Shown here piece by piece: positions 1 to 8,266 of a stretch of 10,497 bases of DNA (positions within the stretch are counted from its first letter, which is position 1; every line of letters starts with the position of its first letter). Location of the stretch: contig URWR01000042.1 of the NCBI GenBank assembly GCA_900551595.1, positions 1 through 10,497 on the forward strand, given 5' to 3'. The position numbers and the translations under genes were made by a program. The DNA comes from an uncultured Coriobacteriaceae bacterium. GTDB lineage: Bacteria > Actinomycetota > Coriobacteriia > Coriobacteriales > Atopobiaceae. Below the pieces are notes generated by a model that was not told where the DNA came from, did no database searches, and saw only the letters and a list, made by a program, of their open reading frames with translations.

Positions 1-1
1 G

Positions 2-313
2 CCTGCGTCATTTGTTCTCATGGGGGCTTTTCCCCGGGAGCCGCGTCTGCTCGTACTCGATGAGCCGTTTGTGGGACTGGATCCAGTAGCAACCCATGAA
101 CTCAAACGCATCTTATGTGAACTAGCAGACCGTGGATCGGCCGTGTTCTTCTCGTCACACGTACTTGAGGTCGTTGAGAAACTCTGCAACAAAGTTGCCA
201 TTATCCGTGCGGGTAAGCTCTTAGCCGCTGGAATAACCGAACAAGTACGCGGAGACGAATCCCTTGAGGAAGTCTTTCTCGATTTGGTAGACGGTGACGA
301 AAGGGAGGTGTGA
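2..313 (+). CDS. ABC transporter ATP-binding protein, C-terminal part (5' end outside window)
   Basis: This is the C-terminal half of an ABC transporter nucleotide-binding subunit, which hydrolyses ATP on the cytoplasmic side to drive a membrane partner. The frame is open from base 2, so the gene starts upstream. The visible part has Walker B with the catalytic Glu (RLLVLDEP, about bases 44-67), the D-loop GLDP, the H-loop His in FFSSH, and the usual C-terminal stretch KVAIIRAGKLLAAG. Walker A, the Q-loop and the LSGG signature would lie before the window. The ending (SLEEVFLDLV) is typical of small ABC-2-type ATPases of drug, bacteriocin or lipid exporters. It stops 3 bases before the permease start and its last codons contain the permease ribosome binding site, so the two are almost certainly one transcriptional unit. 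The substrate cannot be told from what is visible. Confidence 0.93.
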   Translation, partial: PASFVLMGAFPREPRLLVLDEPFVGLDPVATHELKRILCELADRGSAVFFSSHVLEVVEKLCNKVAIIRAGKLLAAGITEQVRGDESLEEVFLDLVDGDEREV

Positions 314-316
314 TCC

Positions 317-2014
317 GTGAAAAACGCTTTCATACTTCTGCGTGTACAAGCATTAAGTCTTATCAATTCACTTGCACCAGGAATGCAACGGCAAACAAAT
401 CAAGCAAAGCGGGTGCGCCGTCTTGTGTTCACTGCAATAGGGTTCATATTGCTTGTAGCACTCTGTGCAACATACCTGTTTCTTTCTGGTGCTGGTCTTA
501 CTGCAATGGGGCTAGCAAATGTTATCCCAGCTCTTGCCACACTTATGGGTTCCATTGTGGGTGTTGTGTTTGCCTTCACTAAAACACGTGGCATATTGTT
601 TGATTTGCGCGACTTCGACCATGTAATGTCGCTTCCTATCGCAAGGCGCACGATAGTCGCAACACGGCTCGCTACTCTCTATGGCTCTGCAATACTACTT
701 GCTCTCGTGGTAATGACACCGCTTTTTGCAGCATATTTTCTTGTCGTTACTCCCACGTTTTGGAGTGTAGGCTGTGCCATGCTTTCGGTGTTGTTCGCTC
801 CTCTTGTCCCTGTGAGCATTGCTATTTTTCTCGCATTTATCATTACGGCAATAGCAGCTCATTTTCGTCATGCTAACGCGGTATTCATTCTGTTCGCACT
901 CGCTCTTATTCTTGCAGTCATTGTTGGTGTCTATGGACTTTCATTCAGTATGAATACCATGAGCGATGCCGCGATACTCGCCACAATGGGAGACCTTGCT
1001 ACGGCTGTTGATACACAGGTTCGCACAATGTGGCCACCCGCTGCATGGGCTGCTTATGCTATCACAGACGGATCAGCGCTTTCGCTTGCCCTCTTTGGAG
1101 GTGTCTCCATTGCCGTGCCAGCACTGACGCTTGAGATTATTCAGCGTAACTACCTTACGCTCACCGGCATACTTGCCAGCCGTTCCTCTGCACATAAACG
1201 GATAAGACAGGATTCACAAGATCAGATGAATCAAGCGCTTTCCATTCCTGCCTCGTCAAAACCGTTTTTTGCGCTTATCAAAAAGGAATTCCACACAATT
1301 GTGGGTATTCCTACGTATGCCATTAACTGCTTATTTGGCTATCTCTTCATGATGCTCATAGCCGGCGCACTTGCAATTTTTGGGTTAGATCCATTGCTTA
1401 GTGCAGCTGCATCGCAGGAAGCAGAACTTACTGCTGCAGAATATCAACAAGCTCTTTCTCTTGTTATGTCGCTCATTCCTTGGGTCTTTGCATTCTGCGC
1501 CCTTATGAGTCCCACAGCAGCATGCTCGGTATCACTTGAAGGCCATGCAGTATGGATTATGCAAACAGCGCCACTCTCTACACAAACAATATTGGGAGCT
1601 AAACTTGCTTCCAACGCAATACCGCAGGCCCTGCTACTCATTTTCTGTGGGCTTATGTGCTGCATTACTGGAGCACTCACTCCACTTATAGCCTTTGAGA
1701 TACCCTTGCTGGGATTTGGGATGTTTTATCTGGTGATAAACGTTGGTTTAGCCCTTGATGTAGCGCGGCCTAATTTGTCTTGGTCATCGCCCAATGAAGT
1801 GGTAAAACGTGGACTCCCCATTACGGTATGCATACTGAGCGGTTTGTTTCTCATATTTGCAGGAATTGCTGGAACAATAGCACTATCAGTATTTGTAGGA
1901 TCTCTCGCAAATCATATATACCTATTTACTATTGCAATACTTTGCTGTGGCGCTGGTCATCTTATTTTTATACGTACCTCTCGCAAAGCTGTGGCTTCAC
2001 TACAACGAGGATAA
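317..2014 (+). CDS. ABC-2-like transporter permease, multi-spanning (565 aa)
   Basis: Large hydrophobic protein that is the likely membrane subunit of the ABC transporter encoded just upstream. I count about 12 membrane segments, near residues 36-57, 67-88, 118-145, 148-182, 188-210, 245-272, 330-355, 380-405, 430-455, 458-480, 500-523 and 533-553. A polar cytosolic stretch (about 280-320) divides it into two halves of six, as in permeases carrying both halves in one chain. After segment 2 the motif FDHVMSLPIARR resembles the 'LLSLPI' motif of ABC-2 exporter permeases. The start is GTG at 317, preceded by GGAGG at 304-308 with 8 bases of spacing; this site lies inside the end of the ATPase gene, suggesting translational coupling. 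No periplasmic binding protein is visible, so export is more likely than import. Substrate is unknown; drug or antimicrobial peptide export is only a guess. Confidence 0.88.
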   Translation: MKNAFILLRVQALSLINSLAPGMQRQTNQAKRVRRLVFTAIGFILLVALCATYLFLSGAGLTAMGLANVIPALATLMGSIVGVVFAFTKTRGILFDLRDFDHVMSLPIARRTIVATRLATLYGSAILLALVVMTPLFAAYFLVVTPTFWSVGCAMLSVLFAPLVPVSIAIFLAFIITAIAAHFRHANAVFILFALALILAVIVGVYGLSFSMNTMSDAAILATMGDLATAVDTQVRTMWPPAAWAAYAITDGSALSLALFGGVSIAVPALTLEIIQRNYLTLTGILASRSSAHKRIRQDSQDQMNQALSIPASSKPFFALIKKEFHTIVGIPTYAINCLFGYLFMMLIAGALAIFGLDPLLSAAASQEAELTAAEYQQALSLVMSLIPWVFAFCALMSPTAACSVSLEGHAVWIMQTAPLSTQTILGAKLASNAIPQALLLIFCGLMCCITGALTPLIAFEIPLLGFGMFYLVINVGLALDVARPNLSWSSPNEVVKRGLPITVCILSGLFLIFAGIAGTIALSVFVGSLANHIYLFTIAILCCGAGHLIFIRTSRKAVASLQRG

Positions 2015-2054
2015 AGACAAAAGGACACGCATAACATCTCTGCTACGCGTGCCC
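2009..2054 (-). terminator. Rho-independent terminator of gldA
   Basis: Read on the minus strand, bases 2054-2023 fold into a 13-bp stem, GGGCACGCGTAGC with GTTATGCGTGTCC. Every position pairs, three as G-U wobbles, around a 6-base loop (AGAGAT). It is followed by a T-rich tract (TTTTGTCTTT). It begins 22 bases after the gldA stop. On the plus strand the three wobbles become A-C mismatches and the tail is poorer in T, so it should work mainly for gldA; it may still help end the convergent permease transcript. The tail reaches into the permease stop codon. Confidence 0.8.
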
Positions 2055-2076
2055 AAACTTTTATGTATGAAAAGGT

Positions 2077-3180
2077 TTAGTCGTCATACCCCGCATAGGT
2101 ACGGCCAAGAGCGTCGGCACCAAGAATAGCCTCACAGACCATCTCAGGTGTTACATCAAAGGGCATATTACCCATCGTATCGGATGGATCACATGCAGCC
2201 TCGGCGACCTTCATAACCTTCTCTCGTGTTACCTCGGTCACACCAATATCCTCAAGGCAAACAGGAAGTCCGATTTCGAGTGCGAATGCAAGCACTTCTT
2301 CAAGCTCATCGCGGCTTGCGTCAGCGAGAACAAGTTGCACCAAGGTACCAAACGCAACCTTCTCACCGTGGTAGTACTCGTGAGTCTCAGGAAGCTGTGT
2401 CAAACCATTGTGGATGGCGTGCGCGGCTGCTAAACCAGAGCTCTCAAAGCCAATGCCTGAAAGCAGTGTGTTGGCCTCAATGATCTTCTCGACAGCCTTT
2501 GTGCAAGCACCATGATCAAGAGCAGTCTTTGCTTTAAAACCGTCTTCAATAAGCGTTTCGTAGCAGAGCTTTGCCATAGCAAGACCAGCCTGTGTAGCAT
2601 GGCCACCAGCGCAGGTGGATCCGTCGGCGTCCACAGTTGCCTTCGCCTCAAACCAGGTAGCCAATGCGCCGCCCACACCAGAGACCGTCAAACGCACAGG
2701 CGAAGCAGCGATGACCGTAGTATCCATGAGTACCAGATTGGGGTTCTGGCGCAGGAACAGATAACTCTCAAATGCATGATCATCGGTATAAATAACTGAA
2801 AGAGCTGAGCATGGAGCATCGGAGCTTGCAATGGTAGGACAAATAACCACAGGTAGCTGACGGTAATAGGCGACTGCCTTAGCGGTATCGAGAGCCTTAC
2901 CGCCACCGACACCAATTACAACGTCATAACCGCCGTTCTCAACGATATCGCACAGACGATTAATCTCGGTCTGGCAGCATTCACCACCAAATTCCTCAAA
3001 ATCTGCGGTTGCATCTACCGCAGCAAAACCCGACTGGATTTTATCGCCCACGCGGCGAATGCCAGAGGCAGTAATAATGACAAGTGCCTTTGACCCAAGG
3101 GTAGCAACATACTCGCCAAGCTCAGAAAGAGCATTGGGACCCTGTACATACTTAGAAGGACTGTTAAAGACCTGTGCCAT
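2077..3180 (-). CDS. gldA: Glycerol dehydrogenase (group III iron/zinc alcohol dehydrogenase fold) with a substituted zinc ligand
   Basis: Cytoplasmic NAD-dependent oxidation of glycerol to dihydroxyacetone, or the reverse reduction, is the family reaction. I start it at the ATG at 3180, after AAAGGGGAG, giving 367 residues, the length of E. coli GldA. From recall it aligns to that protein without gaps at the key sites. GVGGGK (90-95) is the NAD-binding glycine motif, TIASSDAPCSALSVIYT (116-132) contains substrate-binding Asp121, and AAAHAIHNGL and YYHGEKVAFGTL carry zinc ligands His254 and His271. The third zinc ligand, Asp171 in the family motif GIGDALATWFEA, is Gly here (GVGGALATWFEA; codon GGC at 2670-2668). 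The protein may be metal-poor, altered or inactive, although everything around the site is conserved. The upstream MFS gene on the same strand ends 70 bases away. An alternative GTG start at 3204 has no good ribosome binding site. Confidence 0.95.
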   Translation of the reverse strand: MAQVFNSPSKYVQGPNALSELGEYVATLGSKALVIITASGIRRVGDKIQSGFAAVDATADFEEFGGECCQTEINRLCDIVENGGYDVVIGVGGGKALDTAKAVAYYRQLPVVICPTIASSDAPCSALSVIYTDDHAFESYLFLRQNPNLVLMDTTVIAASPVRLTVSGVGGALATWFEAKATVDADGSTCAGGHATQAGLAMAKLCYETLIEDGFKAKTALDHGACTKAVEKIIEANTLLSGIGFESSGLAAAHAIHNGLTQLPETHEYYHGEKVAFGTLVQLVLADASRDELEEVLAFALEIGLPVCLEDIGVTEVTREKVMKVAEAACDPSDTMGNMPFDVTPEMVCEAILGADALGRTYAGYDD

Positions 3181-3181
3181 A

Positions 3182-3193
3182 CCTCTCCCCTTT
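3182..3193 (-). promoter_or_regulatory. Ribosome binding site of gldA
   Basis: The minus-strand sequence AAAGGGGAGAGG lies directly before the ATG at 3180. It decides in favour of this start over the in-frame GTG at 3204, and the resulting length matches the family. Confidence 0.7.
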
Positions 3194-3198
3194 CTTAG

Positions 3199-3218
3199 GA
3201 GCACCTCTTTGAGTGCTC
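3199..3218 (-). other. Small hairpin in the gldA leader
   Basis: An inverted repeat, GAGCAC with GTGCTC, encloses an 8-base loop between the MFS stop and the gldA ribosome binding site. No T tract follows it on either strand, so it is not a standard terminator. It could stabilise or separate the gldA part of an MFS-gldA transcript, or be chance. Confidence 0.3.
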
Positions 3219-3250
3219 ATTGCATCCTTGAATGTACCCAACACATATAC

Positions 3251-4462
3251 TCACAATGCATCTTGTTCCAAAAGCATACGCGAACGTTTTTCCAGAAACG
3301 TAGTGAAAGTGGCTAAGACACAGGCCACAAGTGAAAAGACCGCTCCTATAAACCCGACATTTGCGAGGCCGGGACCTGCTACCACCATGCCGCCCATCGC
3401 TGTTCCGAATGCAATACCAATATTAAATGCCATTGGTTCAAGCGAGCTCGCCAAGGTAAGTGCTTTGGGATGACGTTGCGCTGCCGCTCCCATGAACATC
3501 GTTACGCAAGGAACTGAAACAAGATACATGCTCAGCCCTATAAGCAGCACGGTAACAAGTGCGGGCAAAGTCGAGCTCCCCAAGAGCCAAAGTACGAAGA
3601 GGAGAAGTGCTTGTACCGGAAACGTAATGATGAGAGCTCTAAGCCCAAAACGAGAGGCAACCCATCCTGAGGCAAGATTTGAGATTAAGCACGCAAGTCC
3701 ATAACCCATGAGAACCGCACTAGAAACGGTGGGACTTACTCCCAAAATCTGCTCAAGATAAGGTGTGACATAGCCGTAAAAAACATATACCGATCCCACA
3801 CCAAAGACAAAGATGCTCACACCGCCAAGCACACAAGGCTCTTTGAGCAATCCTGCCTGCTCATGAAAAGTTGCAGGCTCATCGGTAGCTCCATGACGTG
3901 GCAGGAAGGCAATGAGCGCTATGCAGGTAACAAGCGCCAACATCAAAGCGCCTATAAGCGCAAGTTCCCAGTTAAGACGGTCGGCAATGAGACGACCAAG
4001 CGATGTTGCAAGCACCATAGCAACCGAAAACGCTGCATACACAATGGCTATTGTTTGAGAAACGCGCTGCTTGCTCACCAATTCTGGAATGTAGGTAACA
4101 CCGACAGCTAGCAAAGCACCCGAAACCGATCCAAGCAAGGCACGTGCCAGCAGAAGCGATGTGAAATTAACGGCAATCACTGCAGCCATGTTGCCAATAC
4201 AAAAGAATACAGAGTAAGCAACAAGCAGCTGAAATCTGCGCAAGCGACCCGTTGTAAGTGCCAAGATCGGCGTGAGAACCGCATAGGTAGCTGAGTAGAC
4301 ACTAATAAGCTCTCCGACGCGGGAAAGAGGCACATCAAAAGAAGCAGCGAGTTCCGGCTCTATCCCGATAACAACAAATTCGGAAACTCCTAATGAAAGA
4401 CCCAGGATTACCAGCAAAAAGACGCATACATATCGACGAAATGTAGTGAGGCTCTCCCCCAA
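3251..4462 (-). CDS. MFS transporter, DHA1 family (AraJ/YdhP-like efflux permease)
   Basis: Inner-membrane secondary transporter of the major facilitator superfamily, most like the DHA1 drug:proton or sugar exporters such as AraJ and YdhP. The first helix has the family-like GLSLGVSEFVVIGIEPELA. After helix 2 there is a degenerate motif A (TGRLRRFQ), and in helix 5 a motif C-like segment (GSVSGALLAVGV). About 12 hydrophobic helices are visible, with a polar central loop (PRHGATDEPATFHEQAG) between the two halves of six. I start it at TTG 4462, giving 403 residues. This TTG has GAGAGGAG six bases upstream and lies downstream of a plausible promoter. The longer in-frame ATG at 4564 would translate through the ligA terminator hairpin and has no ribosome binding site. 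The exported substrate is unknown. The gene ends 70 bases before gldA and may share a transcript with it. Confidence 0.88.
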   Translation of the reverse strand: MGESLTTFRRYVCVFLLVILGLSLGVSEFVVIGIEPELAASFDVPLSRVGELISVYSATYAVLTPILALTTGRLRRFQLLVAYSVFFCIGNMAAVIAVNFTSLLLARALLGSVSGALLAVGVTYIPELVSKQRVSQTIAIVYAAFSVAMVLATSLGRLIADRLNWELALIGALMLALVTCIALIAFLPRHGATDEPATFHEQAGLLKEPCVLGGVSIFVFGVGSVYVFYGYVTPYLEQILGVSPTVSSAVLMGYGLACLISNLASGWVASRFGLRALIITFPVQALLLFVLWLLGSSTLPALVTVLLIGLSMYLVSVPCVTMFMGAAAQRHPKALTLASSLEPMAFNIGIAFGTAMGGMVVAGPGLANVGFIGAVFSLVACVLATFTTFLEKRSRMLLEQDAL

Positions 4463-4468
4463 AACCCG

Positions 4469-4476
4469 CTCCTCTC
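4469..4476 (-). promoter_or_regulatory. Ribosome binding site deciding the TTG start of the MFS gene
   Basis: The minus-strand sequence GAGAGGAG is followed after 6 bases by TTG (4462-4460). The spacing and strength favour this non-ATG start over the ATG at 4564. Confidence 0.6.
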
Positions 4477-4494
4477 TTCTCTCAAAACGAACTG

Positions 4495-4522
4495 AGTGTA
4501 GCGTAAAAAAGCGTCGGTACAA
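4495..4522 (-). promoter_or_regulatory. Possible sigma-70-type promoter for the MFS gene
   Basis: On the minus strand, TTGTAC (4522-4517) and TACACT (4500-4495) are separated by 16 bases. They match the -35 and -10 consensus at 3 and 4 of 6 positions. The pair lies just beyond the ligA terminator and about 30 bases before the MFS ribosome binding site and start, the expected place. The match is moderate. Confidence 0.35.
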
Positions 4523-4561
4523 CGATAAGAATGGGGCGTTGCTCTTCTTTAGCAACGCCCC
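4523..4561 (-). terminator. Rho-independent terminator of ligA
   Basis: A perfect 11-bp inverted repeat, GGGGCGTTGCT with AGCAACGCCCC (4533-4543 and 4551-4561), encloses a 7-base loop. On the minus strand it begins 10 bases after the ligA stop and is followed by ATTCTTATCG, a modest T-rich tail. It separates ligA transcription from the MFS gene. Confidence 0.8.
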
Positions 4562-4571
4562 CATATACTGT

Positions 4572-6904
<2,333 letters not shown>

Positions 6905-7555
6905 TTATGACTCTTTTGGCTGACCGTAATATCCTCGCTCTTCAGCCTCGTCTGCAATTTGCTCTGGAGTGAGATGCGCCATGGGAAGCCCTGTAGCAAG
7001 AGCAGCAAGATAGCAGCGACACCCTTCCTCCAAATTCACCGCAGAAGAGAGAGCCTCATCAACATCACGCCCAAATGCAATGACGCCATGATGCTTCAGG
7101 ATAACTGCAAGTGCATCTCCAGCATAGGTAACTGTCTGAACACCCATTCCTTCATCTGAGCTGCGTGTAAATGGAGCTACCTTTACTGCGGCATTAAGCT
7201 CATCAATAACGGTAACGAAGTCCGCTGGAAGCTCATCACAGACAAGCGAAAGTGCCGTTGCATACGGTTGATGTGTGTGGATAATAGCGCCAATATCTGG
7301 GCGGTGATTAAAGATGTAAAGGATCGCCGTAATATCTGAAGTAGGACGACGTTTACCTTCTACAACAGCACCTTTGCTATCAACCACGCATATGTCCTCA
7401 GGCGCCATGGTTTCATATGCCATAGCTGAAGGGGTAACGAGAAAACGATTCTGATCAACGCGAAGACTCACATTGCCGCCACTGCCCTTAATGAGCTGTT
7501 CGGCCTTCATTTGAAGTGCGCAATCAATGAGAGATTGCTTTTCAGCTTCATACAC
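6905..7555 (-). CDS. Class II aldolase/adducin-fold sugar-phosphate enzyme, probably L-ribulose-5-phosphate 4-epimerase-like
   Basis: Cytoplasmic zinc enzyme of the family containing FucA aldolase and AraD/SgbE/UlaF 4-epimerases. The 216 residues align with E. coli AraD numbering (from recall). GGNVS falls at 26-30, PTSD gives Asp74 (AraD Asp76), IIHTH gives zinc ligands His93 and His95 (AraD 95 and 97), Asp118 matches AraD catalytic Asp120, LKHHG supplies the third His (155 or 156; AraD 171), and Tyr210 in the C-terminal YYGQ matches AraD Tyr229. FucA-type aldolases have Glu where Asp74 stands. These residues favour 4-epimerisation of L-ribulose 5-phosphate to D-xylulose 5-phosphate over aldol cleavage, but the protein is shorter than AraD (231) and otherwise divergent, so aldolase or decarboxylase activity is not excluded. 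The start is GTG 7555, 3 bases after the preceding stop, with AAGGAGG 8 bases upstream inside that gene. It is the last gene of the sugar operon. Confidence 0.85.
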   Translation of the reverse strand: MYEAEKQSLIDCALQMKAEQLIKGSGGNVSLRVDQNRFLVTPSAMAYETMAPEDICVVDSKGAVVEGKRRPTSDITAILYIFNHRPDIGAIIHTHQPYATALSLVCDELPADFVTVIDELNAAVKVAPFTRSSDEGMGVQTVTYAGDALAVILKHHGVIAFGRDVDEALSSAVNLEEGCRCYLAALATGLPMAHLTPEQIADEAEERGYYGQPKES

Positions 7556-7558
7556 GCT

Positions 7559-8263
7559 TTAAGCCTCCTTGGTATTTGCAATACGACATGATTCACCTAA
7601 GGCACAAATGCGCTCTGCTGCAGCGATTGGATCTTCTGCTCCAAAAACTGCTCTGCCCACAACAACCCCATCGGCACCTGCTGCTACCACATCGGGTAAG
7701 TTCTGCTCATTAACTCCGCCATCAACCCAGAGCTCGATATTCTCACAGGCACCCGCGTACTTTTGAAGTTCTTCTGATCGCAACGCTTCATATACGCGAC
7801 GAACTTTCCAAAGTGTCATAGGCCTAAAAGGCAAGCCATCAGAGTCGGCTTCCACACTTACAAAGAGAAAATAGTCAACTTGATTGGCATATGAAAGCAG
7901 TTCATCTATAGGAGTCTTGAGATTGCATGCTAGGCCAACCTTTGGGATACCTGCCTTTCGTGCAGCACTAAGAAATTCACTCGGAAATGCCAACGCCTCA
8001 ACGTGCGCACAAACGGCAGCTACACCAGCACGTGCCAGAGGCTCAACATAATCGAGTGGATTAAGGACCTCGAGGTGCACGTCTACCGGAACATTGGTAG
8101 ACGTGCAGACAGTGCGGGCAGTATCAGCGCCAAAAGTGATTTCATGGACAAAATTACCGTCATCAATGTCCAAATGAATATGTTTAAGCGCTCGTGTTGC
8201 AGCAAGTGTTTCGGCAAGATTGAGATCGGATCCTGCTGACAATGACGGACTTAGCTGAAACAC
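7559..8263 (-). CDS. Ribulose-phosphate 3-epimerase family protein (SgcE/AlsE-like), TIM barrel
   Basis: Cytoplasmic TIM-barrel enzyme expected to epimerise a ketopentose phosphate at C3. The 234 residues keep the metal and acid/base set of the family: Ser7 in SPSLS, His30 and Asp32 in HIHLDIDDGNF, His63 in DVHLEVLNP, and Asp181 in WVDGGVN. The C-terminal phosphate-binding strand is VVVGRAVFG. The Gly-rich phosphate loop of housekeeping Rpe (SVNPGFGGQ) is replaced by SVEADSDGLPF (136-146), and HLM is HLE. These changes, with the sugar-operon location, suggest a specialised substrate, for example L-xylulose 5-phosphate to L-ribulose 5-phosphate, rather than the housekeeping D-ribulose 5-phosphate reaction. 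The start is GTG 8263, three bases after the kinase stop, with AAAGGAG 6 bases upstream; the coupling is like that of the next gene. The family is secure; the substrate is inference. Confidence 0.9.
   Translation of the reverse strand: MFQLSPSLSAGSDLNLAETLAATRALKHIHLDIDDGNFVHEITFGADTARTVCTSTNVPVDVHLEVLNPLDYVEPLARAGVAAVCAHVEALAFPSEFLSAARKAGIPKVGLACNLKTPIDELLSYANQVDYFLFVSVEADSDGLPFRPMTLWKVRRVYEALRSEELQKYAGACENIELWVDGGVNEQNLPDVVAAGADGVVVGRAVFGAEDPIAAAERICALGESCRIANTKEA
7564..7570 (-). promoter_or_regulatory. Ribosome binding site of the class II aldolase-fold gene, inside the epimerase gene
   Basis: AAGGAGG on the minus strand lies in the final codons of the epimerase gene, 8 bases before GTG 7555. 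The position suggests translational coupling and supports the GTG start. Confidence 0.75.
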
Positions 8264-8266
8264 GCC

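Noticed and set aside
1..43. Possible frameshift at the left end of the ABC ATPase
   Set aside because: The residues before Walker B (ASFVLMGAFPREP) fit the normal helix that follows the signature motif in the same frame; the missing N-terminal domain is simply outside the window.
310..582. Overlapping 90-codon frame at the start of the permease gene
   Set aside because: A frame-shifted reading of the permease gene, Cys/His-rich by chance, with no independent ribosome binding site.
3181..3204. GTG start at 3204 for gldA
   Set aside because: It falls inside the small hairpin and lacks a Shine-Dalgarno sequence; ATG 3180 gives exactly the 367-residue family length and matching numbering.
3225..3262. 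Promoter for gldA around TACATT (minus strand)
   Set aside because: No acceptable -35 element at 16-18 bases; the nearest TTG-containing hexamers are at the wrong distance.
4463..4564. N-terminal extension of the MFS frame from ATG 4564
   Set aside because: It runs through the ligA terminator hairpin, has no ribosome binding site, and adds residues with no resemblance to MFS N-termini; the TTG at 4462 is better supported.
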